From positions 1 through 12,223 of the forward strand of contig NZ_JALEXO010000003.1 in NCBI RefSeq assembly GCF_022780145.1: a stretch of 12,223 nt of DNA, given 5' to 3'. Every line of letters starts with the position of its first letter. The stretch's first letter is position 1. The position numbers and the translations under genes are program-made. The stretch is from Intestinibacter sp. GTDB lineage: Bacteria > Bacillota > Clostridia > Peptostreptococcales > Peptostreptococcaceae. This document shows positions 6,699 through 12,223 of the stretch, piece after piece. Under the pieces are notes generated by a model that saw nothing but the letters and a program-made list of their open reading frames with translations, searched no databases and had not been told where the DNA came from.

Positions 6699-7229
6699 AT
6701 GATAATTAGTCTTAATGAGTTAAATAAAAGAGAAACTGGTAAAATAGACTTGAATTTTTCGCAAAAAATTGATACTATTAGTTATTGTGATAACAAATAC
6801 AAATTGGCTTCACCTGTAAATCTAGTTGGTAAAATTTCTAAAAATGCAAAGGATGAAATTCATTTAGTTGCAGATGTGGATTTTACAATAATAGATAATT
6901 GTTCTAGATGTTTAGAACCAGTAGAAGTGCCAATGAGTTATACAATTGATGGTTTCTTAGTTAGTGAAGGCTTTGACGAAGATAGCTTTGAAGACTACGA
7001 TGCTTTTATTGTAGATACTGACGAGGTTGACTTAGTAAAAATAATAGAACAGACTCTAGACTTCAATTTACCACATAAGGTTCTTTGTAAAGAGGACTGC
7101 AAGGGTCTTTGTCCAGAATGCGGAGCTAACTTAAATAAAGAAACTTGCTCATGTAGCGAAACTGCAAGTGACGAGGATGATATAGATCCACGTTTTGCTA
7201 AATTAAAAGATTTGTTCAAAAATGATTAA
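6699..7229 (+). CDS. DUF177 (YceD-family) protein
   Basis: Encodes a 176-residue protein of the DUF177/YceD family, almost always found directly before rpmF and implicated in 23S rRNA accumulation or large-subunit assembly. A CSRC pair occurs near residues 67-70 (in IDNCSRCLEPVEVP). A cysteine-rich C-terminal module follows, CKEDCKGLCPECGANLN then CSC, which looks able to bind a metal. An acidic stretch and ARFAKLKDLF-like end (here DPRFAKLKDLFKND) close the protein, as usual for the family. I chose the ATG at 6699 because GAGGTGA lies 5 bases upstream; the in-frame TTG at 6660 lies inside the promoter spacer, upstream of the predicted transcription start. The rpmF gene follows after 13 bases with its own strong ribosome site, so the two are translated from one message. 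Confidence 0.92.
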   Translation: MIISLNELNKRETGKIDLNFSQKIDTISYCDNKYKLASPVNLVGKISKNAKDEIHLVADVDFTIIDNCSRCLEPVEVPMSYTIDGFLVSEGFDEDSFEDYDAFIVDTDEVDLVKIIEQTLDFNLPHKVLCKEDCKGLCPECGANLNKETCSCSETASDEDDIDPRFAKLKDLFKND

Positions 7230-7242
7230 GGAGGTGGCTTAA

Positions 7243-7419
7243 ATGGCAGTACCTAAACGTAAAACAGCTAAATCAAAAACTAAAATGAGAAGAGCGGCTA
7301 ATTCAAAAATGACAGTTAAAGGATTCGTAGAATGCCCACAATGTCATGAACCAAAATTACCACATAGAGTTTGTCCTTCTTGCGGACACTACAATGGTAA
7401 AGAAATCGTAGCTGAATAG
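7243..7419 (+). CDS. rpmF: 50S ribosomal protein L32 (zinc-ribbon form)
   Basis: A complete 58-residue gene with AAGGAGGTGG just before its ATG. The protein starts MAVPKRKTAKSKTKMRRA, the standard basic L32 N-terminus that threads into the large subunit. It ends in a zinc ribbon with CPQC (31-34) and CPSC (44-47), so this is the zinc-binding version of L32. Length and arrangement are normal. It forms an operon with the DUF177 gene under the consensus promoter at 6640-6668 and is closed by the terminator at 7431-7460. Confidence 0.97.
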   Translation: MAVPKRKTAKSKTKMRRAANSKMTVKGFVECPQCHEPKLPHRVCPSCGHYNGKEIVAE

Positions 7420-7430
7420 TTATATAAAAA

Positions 7431-7460
7431 GCATGTAGTTTATACTACATGTTTTTTTTT
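7431..7460 (+). terminator. Intrinsic terminator after rpmF
   Basis: CATGTAGT (7432-7439) pairs with ACTACATG (7444-7451) around TTAT, followed by nine Ts (7452-7460), with a run of As before the stem that extends pairing. It lies 11 bases after the rpmF stop and should separate rpmF from plsX transcription. Confidence 0.93.
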
Positions 7461-7506
7461 GTTTAAATATAAGTTATAATATAATAAGTGGTTTTGACTA
7501 AATAAA

Positions 7507-7597
7507 AGAGGAGTTAAATTGTACTCCTCTAAATTCATTTAGGGATAGTTACATAAAAAATGTAAATACTATAAATTGAGAGTTTATAAAGAGGAGG
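7507..7597 (+). promoter_or_regulatory. plsX leader with possible Shine-Dalgarno switch
   Basis: Two hairpins lie between the rpmF terminator and plsX. The first pairs AGAGGAGT (7507-7514) with ACTCCTCT (7523-7530). The second pairs TTACAT (7549-7554) with ATGTAA (7560-7565). The 3' arm of the first, CTCCTCT (7524-7530), is also complementary over 7 bases to AGAGGAG (7590-7596), the plsX ribosome site. The two pairings exclude each other: the hairpin leaves the site free, the alternative covers it. No T-run follows the first hairpin, so it is not a terminator. The ligand or factor, if any, is unknown. A TATAAT at 7475-7480 is a possible -10 for plsX but has a poor -35. Confidence 0.4.
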
Positions 7598-7603
7598 AAA
7601 TAT

Positions 7604-8647
7604 ATGAAAATAGTAATAGATGCAATGGGTGGAGATAACGCTCCTAAATCTACAGTAGAAGGTGCTGTTTTAGCTATAAATGAGTACGGTGTAGATGTAA
7701 TTTTAACGGGAGATAAGGACATAATAGAAAAGGAATTAGAATCAAAAACTTATGACAAAAGTAAACTAGAAATAGTACATACGACTGAAATAATCGAAAA
7801 CGAAGATAAACCAGTACAAGCAGTTAGAAGAAAGAAGGATTCTTCAATGGTTGTAGGATTAAAATTAGTAAAGGATAAAAAAGCAGATGCAATAGTTTCT
7901 GCTGGTAATACAGGAGCCCTTTTAGCGGGAGGTCTATTTGTAGTTGGAAGAATAAAGGGAATCGATAGACCTTGTTTATGTCCAGGTATTCCAAATGTAA
8001 AGGGAGGAATAACACTTCTTGCAGATGGAGGTGCTAATGCAGATTGTAAACCTAAAAACTTAGTACAATTTGCCTTCATGAGCGATATATACTTGAGAAA
8101 GGTATTAAATATCGAAAATCCTAGAATAGGTCTTGCCAACATAGGAGTGGAAGAAGGCAAGGGTAATGAGCTTATGAAAACTTCTTTTTATGAGCTTAAA
8201 GAATTAGATTTAAACTTTGTGGGAAATGTAGAGGCTAGAGATGTAATAAATTCAGTATGCGATGCTATAGTATGCGATGGATTTACAGGAAATATACTTC
8301 TAAAGACATGTGAAGGCGTTGCTATGGGACTTATGGGACTTATGAAGGAGAGATTTATGTCTTCTTTCAAAGGAAAAATGGGAGCTTTAATGCTAAAAGA
8401 CGATTTTAAAGCTATAAAATCTATGATGGACTACACTGAATACGGTGGAGCACCACTTCTAGGAGTAAAAGGTGGAGTTATAAAGGCTCACGGGAGCTCT
8501 GATGGATTTGCAATTAAAAACGCAGTCAACCAAGCTATAAAATTTGCAAGTGGAAATGTAGTTGAAGATATAGAAAAGGTGTTAAAGGAATTAGAAGAAA
8601 AAGAAAATGATAAAAAAGAAATAGAATCACAAGAAGAAGACAAATAG
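7604..8647 (+). CDS. plsX: Phosphate acyltransferase PlsX
   Basis: Encodes 347 residues of PlsX, which converts acyl-ACP and phosphate to acyl phosphate, the donor for PlsY in phosphatidic acid synthesis; it is a peripheral membrane enzyme. Typical segments are DAMGGDNAPKSTVEGA at the start, SAGNTGALLAGGLF (about 99-112), LADGGANADCKP, NIGVEEGKGNEL, CDGFTGNILLKT and KAHGSSDGFAIKNA near the end. The last 25 residues form a highly charged, acidic-lysine tail beyond the core fold. AGAGGAGG precedes the ATG at good spacing. In many Firmicutes plsX is preceded by fapR and followed by fab genes; here rpmF and a terminator stand before it and a G3E GTPase follows after 25 bases, so its usual fatty-acid partners are missing locally. 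Confidence 0.96.
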   Translation: MKIVIDAMGGDNAPKSTVEGAVLAINEYGVDVILTGDKDIIEKELESKTYDKSKLEIVHTTEIIENEDKPVQAVRRKKDSSMVVGLKLVKDKKADAIVSAGNTGALLAGGLFVVGRIKGIDRPCLCPGIPNVKGGITLLADGGANADCKPKNLVQFAFMSDIYLRKVLNIENPRIGLANIGVEEGKGNELMKTSFYELKELDLNFVGNVEARDVINSVCDAIVCDGFTGNILLKTCEGVAMGLMGLMKERFMSSFKGKMGALMLKDDFKAIKSMMDYTEYGGAPLLGVKGGVIKAHGSSDGFAIKNAVNQAIKFASGNVVEDIEKVLKELEEKENDKKEIESQEEDK

Positions 8648-8672
8648 ATAAAGCTTCAAAGGAACGAAAAAA

Positions 8673-9581
8673 ATGACTAAAGTAAACATAATATCTGGAT
8701 TTCTAGGTTCTGGCAAAACTACATTTATAAAAAAATATTTAGATGAAGTTAAAAATCTAGGAAAAGTTGTAATTCTAGAAAATGAGTTTGGCGAGATCTC
8801 TATAGATTCGGATGCTCTATATAGCGAAGATTTAAATATATATGAAATTAATGCTGGATGTATATGCTGTAGCCTGTTAGCTGATTTTAAAGATAGCTTA
8901 GATTATATATTCAAAAAATACAATCCAGATACTTTATTTATAGAGCCATCAGGTGTGGCAAAGGTAAGCGATATAGTGAAGATACTAGACGGTATTAAAA
9001 ACATCGAGCTAGACAAAATAATAACTACAGTAAATGCATTTACCTTCGATATGCATATAAAAACATTTGGAGAGCATTATGAAGATCAGATAGTTAATGC
9101 CGATATAATTTTTTTAACTAGAATCGAAAGACTTAAGCGAGTCAGAAAAAATGGATTAGATAAATTAATAAATGATTTAAAAGCTTTAAATCCAAATGCA
9201 TTGATAGTAGATAAGAGCTTAGATGAATTTAATATAAATGATATTATTTATAAAAATATAAAAAACGATAATCGCGATAATTACACAGTAAATGGAGATA
9301 ATTTAGATTTATCTAGTTATACATTTGATGTGGATAAATTTTATTCACAAGAACAGATAGATAATTTACTAGGCGAATTTATAAATTTCTCAAAATACGG
9401 ATTGATAATAAGGTCAAAAGGCATATTAAAGGACATTAAAGGCAATTACCTAAAGTTCGATTATGTAGATGGAGAAATCCACATAGACAAGCTTACAAAT
9501 ACATCAAAAACAGGTATAGTTGTAATAGGACAAGATTTAAATGAAAAAAGAATATACGATTTATTTCAAAATCTCTCTTAA
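8673..9581 (+). CDS. G3E-family GTPase (CobW/COG0523-like metallochaperone)
   Basis: Encodes 302 residues of the CobW/COG0523 group, GTPases that bind and deliver metals. The P-loop GFLGSGKTT is at 9-17. The metal-binding GCICC motif is at 62-66 and EPSG at 91-94. A CobW_C domain occupies about 215-300, with the typical IIRSKGILKD segment. The place where the guanine-specificity motif NKxD is expected reads TRIE (149-152, in IIFLTRIERL), which is degenerate. The metal and client are unknown; no Zur-like site is visible upstream. The gene starts 25 bases after the plsX stop behind AAAGGA and is probably co-transcribed with plsX. Its terminator overlaps the stop codon. Confidence 0.9.
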   Translation: MTKVNIISGFLGSGKTTFIKKYLDEVKNLGKVVILENEFGEISIDSDALYSEDLNIYEINAGCICCSLLADFKDSLDYIFKKYNPDTLFIEPSGVAKVSDIVKILDGIKNIELDKIITTVNAFTFDMHIKTFGEHYEDQIVNADIIFLTRIERLKRVRKNGLDKLINDLKALNPNALIVDKSLDEFNINDIIYKNIKNDNRDNYTVNGDNLDLSSYTFDVDKFYSQEQIDNLLGEFINFSKYGLIIRSKGILKDIKGNYLKFDYVDGEIHIDKLTNTSKTGIVVIGQDLNEKRIYDLFQNLS

Positions 9582-9600
9582 ATATAGGAGAGATTTTTTT
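9568..9600 (+). terminator. Intrinsic terminator overlapping the G3E GTPase stop
   Basis: AAAATCTCTC (9568-9577) pairs perfectly with GAGAGATTTT (9588-9597) around a 10-base loop that contains the stop codon (9579-9581). The T-run spans 9594-9600. It ends the plsX-GTPase unit and separates it from the sporulation operon. Confidence 0.9.
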
Positions 9601-9682
9601 GTGCCAATTTATGAGAATATAAGAGTAATAATTTGGGGGTTAAATAAATATATATTTATAAACAAGTAAGGAGGATGTAGTC

Positions 9683-10648
9683 ATGAAACTTTCTGATGAA
9701 ATTATAAATTCACTTTCGATTAACCTTAGAAAAAAAATCAACAATATAAAAGATAGCTCTGCAAATATTGAAGAGATAAGGCTTAGAGTAAATAAACCCA
9801 TGATAATAAATGGAGACAGCCAGGATTATTTTTACGACAATAGAAATAATTGCTTGAGTTTAAATATGAAAAATCCATATATAGTTACAAAAGAGGATAT
9901 AGAAGAGACGTTTCAGCTCATATGCAGGTATTCTGTGCATTCATTTATAGACGACATCAAAAAGGGATTTATAACTCTAAGAGGAGGCCATAGAATAGGA
10001 ATAGTAGGTAAGGCGATAATAGAAAATGGACAAGTAAAAAATATCAAACATATTTCTTCACTCAATATAAGAATATCTAGAGAAATCAAGGGGTGTTCAA
10101 AAAAAGTACTGCCATATGTAATAAAAAATAAAAATCAGATAAACAACACTATAATTATATCGCCTCCACAATGTGGAAAAACAACGCTTTTAAGGGATAT
10201 TGTTAGAAATATAAGTAATGGAAATAAATCTTATGGATTTGATGGCGTAAAAGTAGCTTTGATAGATGAGAGAAATGAAATAGGAGGGTCTTATCTTGGA
10301 GTTGCGCAGCTAGATGTCGGTATTAGAACCGATATTTTAGAAACATGTCCAAAGGATTTGGGAATAATGATGGTTTTAAGGTCGATGTCGCCTGATGTAA
10401 TAGTCACAGACGAAATAGGCGATGAGAGAGAAATAAAAGCGCTTTATACAGCTTTAAACGGTGGCGTTAGTCTAATAACTACTGTACATGGAGATTCTAT
10501 TGAGGATGTCAAAAACAGAAGAGAGCTTAAAGATTTACTAGAGGGCGATCTATTTAAGAGGGTCGTAATATTATCTTCTAAAAATGGACCAGGTACAGTA
10601 GAAAAAATTTACGACATACAGGAAAAGAGATGGTATTTTGCAAATTAA
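9683..10648 (+). CDS. spoIIIAA: Stage III sporulation protein AA (ATPase)
   Basis: Encodes 321 residues, a normal length for SpoIIIAA, the secretion-type ATPase thought to energise the mother-cell side of the SpoIIIA-SpoIIQ channel. It has a Walker A motif PPQCGKTT (161-168), the DERNEIGG segment (195-202) and a Walker B-like VIVTDEIGD (239-247). The N-terminal region with EEIRLRVNKP and GGHRIGIVGK matches the family. AAGGAGG lies 9 bases before the ATG. It is the first gene of the spoIIIA operon. In relatives the operon is switched on by mother-cell sigma-E; I could not place a convincing sigma-E promoter in the 100 bases upstream. The 3' end overlaps spoIIIAB by 11 bases. Confidence 0.95.
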   Translation: MKLSDEIINSLSINLRKKINNIKDSSANIEEIRLRVNKPMIINGDSQDYFYDNRNNCLSLNMKNPYIVTKEDIEETFQLICRYSVHSFIDDIKKGFITLRGGHRIGIVGKAIIENGQVKNIKHISSLNIRISREIKGCSKKVLPYVIKNKNQINNTIIISPPQCGKTTLLRDIVRNISNGNKSYGFDGVKVALIDERNEIGGSYLGVAQLDVGIRTDILETCPKDLGIMMVLRSMSPDVIVTDEIGDEREIKALYTALNGGVSLITTVHGDSIEDVKNRRELKDLLEGDLFKRVVILSSKNGPGTVEKIYDIQEKRWYFAN

Positions 10649-11159
10649 AATATTTTTAGTTGGAATGCTTATAGGTTGTAGCTATTTATTTGGGGAGGAG
10701 ATTTCTAAAAGATATATTAAAAGACACAGACAGTTAAACGATTTAATCAGAATTTTAGAGATAATGAGAATGGATTTGTCATTTGGAATGTACACTTTAG
10801 AGGAGATTTTTAGAAATATATCTTTAAAAGATGAATACGAATTTAAAGAGTTTTTTTCAATACTTGCAGATTCAATTTTGAAAGAGGATGGCAGGAGATT
10901 AGAGGATATTGTAGATGATAACATAGATATTTTATATAAAAATACATATTTAAAGAAAAATGAAATTGAGGAATTAAAAAAGCTTATTTTATCTCTCGGA
11001 AAAAGTGAAATAGAGTCTCAAGAGAGATTAATAGATTTAACTGTAGAAAATCTAAAAAAACTAACAGTAGAAAGCAAAGAAGATATAAAAAACAAGGGAA
11101 ATCTCTACAAGAAGTTGATAACCTTCAGCGGTATATGTATAGGGATAATTTTGATTTAG
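10638..11159 (+). CDS. spoIIIAB: Stage III sporulation protein AB
   Basis: Encodes 173 residues with a membrane segment at each end (about 4-19 and 158-173) and a long charged helical middle, the layout expected for SpoIIIAB. This is a structural component of the SpoIIIA-SpoIIQ complex, distantly like type II secretion GspF proteins. I chose the TTG at 10638, overlapping spoIIIAA by 11 bases, because it gives a complete N-terminal hydrophobic segment (QIKIFLVGMLIGCSYLFG). The next in-frame ATG at 10665 would remove half of it. The ribosome site is weak, so translation is probably coupled to spoIIIAA. Confidence 0.9.
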   Translation: MQIKIFLVGMLIGCSYLFGEEISKRYIKRHRQLNDLIRILEIMRMDLSFGMYTLEEIFRNISLKDEYEFKEFFSILADSILKEDGRRLEDIVDDNIDILYKNTYLKKNEIEELKKLILSLGKSEIESQERLIDLTVENLKKLTVESKEDIKNKGNLYKKLITFSGICIGIILI

Positions 11160-11170
11160 GAGATGATTAA

Positions 11171-11368
11171 ATGGATATAGCTTTGATATTTAAGGTGGCA
11201 GGAGTTGGCATTTTGATATCGGTTTTAAATATGATTTTAGGAAAGGTAGACAGGAGCGACTGGGCGACGCTTACTACGCTAGCTGGCGTGATAATAGTTT
11301 TAAGCCTTGTAATAGGCGAGATAAGCGAATTATTCAATACAGTTAGAACCATGTTTAGATTGTATTGA
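11171..11368 (+). CDS. spoIIIAC: Stage III sporulation protein AC
   Basis: Encodes a 65-residue protein with two hydrophobic segments (about 3-20 and 32-52) separated by the short polar GKVDRSDWATL loop, as expected for SpoIIIAC. The C-terminus ELFNTVRTMFRLY is in the conserved position, which supports the TGA at 11366-11368 as a real stop. That TGA is directly followed by an in-frame TAG, a tandem stop. TAGGAG, overlapping the spoIIIAB stop, serves as ribosome site for the ATG. Confidence 0.94.
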   Translation: MDIALIFKVAGVGILISVLNMILGKVDRSDWATLTTLAGVIIVLSLVIGEISELFNTVRTMFRLY

Positions 11369-11391
11369 TAGATAAAAATGGAGGTGGTATT

Positions 11392-11778
11392 TTGGAGATA
11401 ATGCAAATAATCGGAATCGCCATAATATCAACTGTACTCTGCTTAGTTTTAAAAAAGGATAGACCAGAATTTGCAAATTTTATAGCTATAACTGCAGGCG
11501 TCGTAATACTTCTATCAGTTGTTTTGAAGTTGAATTTTATAGTAGAGGAGATAAATAATTTAGCCAATAGGGCAAATATTCCTTCTATGTACATATCTCT
11601 AATAATAAAATTGATAGGAATAGCCTATATTATGGAGTTTGCAGTATCTCTTTGTAAGGATTGTGGTGAAAATAATATAGCCTCTAAATTAGAATTTGGG
11701 GGAAAGATAATAATTATGAGTATGTCTTTTCCAATACTTTTATCGATAATAGATGTGATAATTGGAATCATACCTTAG
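11392..11778 (+). CDS. spoIIIAD: Stage III sporulation protein AD
   Basis: Encodes 128 residues, close to the normal length of SpoIIIAD, a small multi-pass membrane protein of the channel. Hydrophobic segments lie at about 3-18, 30-46, 65-90 and 103-127, and EIMQIIGIAIISTVLCLVLKK is a typical N-terminus. I chose the TTG at 11392 because GGAGGTGG (11380-11387) stands at ideal spacing and because it gives the family N-terminus. An in-frame TTG at 11365 overlaps the spoIIIAC end and would place the ribosome site inside the protein; the ATG at 11401 is too far away. Confidence 0.92.
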   Translation: MEIMQIIGIAIISTVLCLVLKKDRPEFANFIAITAGVVILLSVVLKLNFIVEEINNLANRANIPSMYISLIIKLIGIAYIMEFAVSLCKDCGENNIASKLEFGGKIIIMSMSFPILLSIIDVIIGIIP

Positions 11779-11788
11779 GAGAAAAATT

Positions 11789-12223
11789 ATGAAAAATAAA
11801 TTAAAAATGATTTTACTAGCTTTATTTTTTGTAATCTGTATAACTAGCATCGGTTTTGCCAGCGAAAATCAAGATGATCTAAGTTCTGAAAAGTACGAGG
11901 TATCTGAAGAAACAGCAGAAAATTATATAGATAGTCAATTAGATAAAATAAATATAAATGAGCTTCAAGAATACATAAAGGATGACGATGTTTTTAAAAA
12001 TATAGATTTAAAAGTATTTGTAAAAGATCTAATTAAAGGAGATGCAAAAATTTCAGATTTAATAAATGTAGAAAATTTAAAAAGTTCAATTCTAGCACAA
12101 TTAAGTACAAGTCTAAAGGTAATTATCATGATAATAGTTCTAGCATTATTATCCTCAATTTTAAAAAGTCTTGAAAATTCTTTTTCTTCAGGAGATGTTG
12201 CGAAGATTGTAAATTACATAATA
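11789..12223 (+). CDS. spoIIIAE: Stage III sporulation protein AE, N-terminal part (runs off window)
   Basis: An open frame of 145 codons continues to the last base, so the gene is cut by the window edge. It begins with a signal peptide-like segment (about 5-25, KLKMILLALFFVICITSIGFA). A charged extracytoplasmic stretch of about 80 residues follows, then the first of several expected membrane helices (about 111-126, KVIIMIIVLALLSSIL). This is the layout of SpoIIIAE, a large multi-pass component of the mother-cell to forespore channel. TAGGAG overlaps the spoIIIAD stop and precedes the ATG. Position in the operon supports the call strongly. Confidence 0.9.
   Translation, partial: MKNKLKMILLALFFVICITSIGFASENQDDLSSEKYEVSEETAENYIDSQLDKININELQEYIKDDDVFKNIDLKVFVKDLIKGDAKISDLINVENLKSSILAQLSTSLKVIIMIIVLALLSSILKSLENSFSSGDVAKIVNYII

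Noticed and set aside
6995..7219. Minus-strand open frame inside the DUF177 gene
   Set aside because: Antisense shadow of a gene with a well-supported plus-strand protein; no recognisable domain.
7507..7530. Second intrinsic terminator before plsX
   Set aside because: The stem is good but is followed by AAATTCATTTAG, without a T-run.
7750..8160. Minus-strand open frame inside plsX
   Set aside because: It lies antisense within a clearly conserved gene, has no ribosome site or family features, and its composition is that of a reverse-complement shadow.
9601..9682. Sigma-E promoter for spoIIIAA
   Set aside because: A sigma-E promoter is expected from relatives, but no pair of boxes with good sequence and spacing was convincing. 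The 14-bp palindrome TAAATATATATTTA at 9645-9658 is probably just AT-rich composition.

Overview
The window is AT-rich DNA from an anaerobic, endospore-forming Clostridia member. Gene order and protein sequences look most like the Peptostreptococcaceae (the Clostridioides/Romboutsia/Intestinibacter neighbourhood), although the genus cannot be fixed by reading alone. The supporting signs are a spoIIIA operon, an acetate kinase next to a DUF177-rpmF-plsX block, strong AGGAGG-type ribosome sites, and almost exclusive use of A/T-ending codons.

Layout. Positions 1-1415 carry the end of a LytS-type sensor kinase and its LytTR response regulator, closed by a clear terminator. A secreted CAP-domain protein (1692-2522) follows after a structured-looking leader, and a strong hairpin separates it from a convergent pair on the minus strand: tmcAL (tRNA-Met acetate ligase) and an EamA-type exporter. 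A 400-base divergent intergenic region leads to ackA. After ackA come a consensus sigma-A promoter, the DUF177 protein and rpmF (too short to be obvious, but complete), a terminator, then plsX and a G3E/COG0523 GTPase with its own terminator. From 9683 to the window edge runs the mother-cell sporulation operon spoIIIAA-AB-AC-AD-AE, cut inside AE.

How the genes work together. TmcAL and acetate kinase both use ATP and acetate and are divergently arranged. DUF177-rpmF is a ribosome-assembly pair. PlsX starts phospholipid synthesis but stands here without fapR or the fab genes. The SpoIIIA proteins build the channel between mother cell and forespore.

The most notable observation is an in-frame TGA at codon 30 of ackA, replacing what should be a leucine, in a gene otherwise intact to its normal C-terminus. 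A perfect 7-bp hairpin lies just downstream. A sequencing error or a recent nonsense mutation is the simplest reading; recoding is possible but weakly supported. Other points of interest are a possible Shine-Dalgarno/anti-Shine-Dalgarno switch in the plsX leader, a perfect 7-4-7 palindrome on the -35 box of the DUF177-rpmF promoter, and a terminator-like hairpin just upstream of ackA. I saw no mobile elements, CRISPR arrays, tRNAs or rRNAs.
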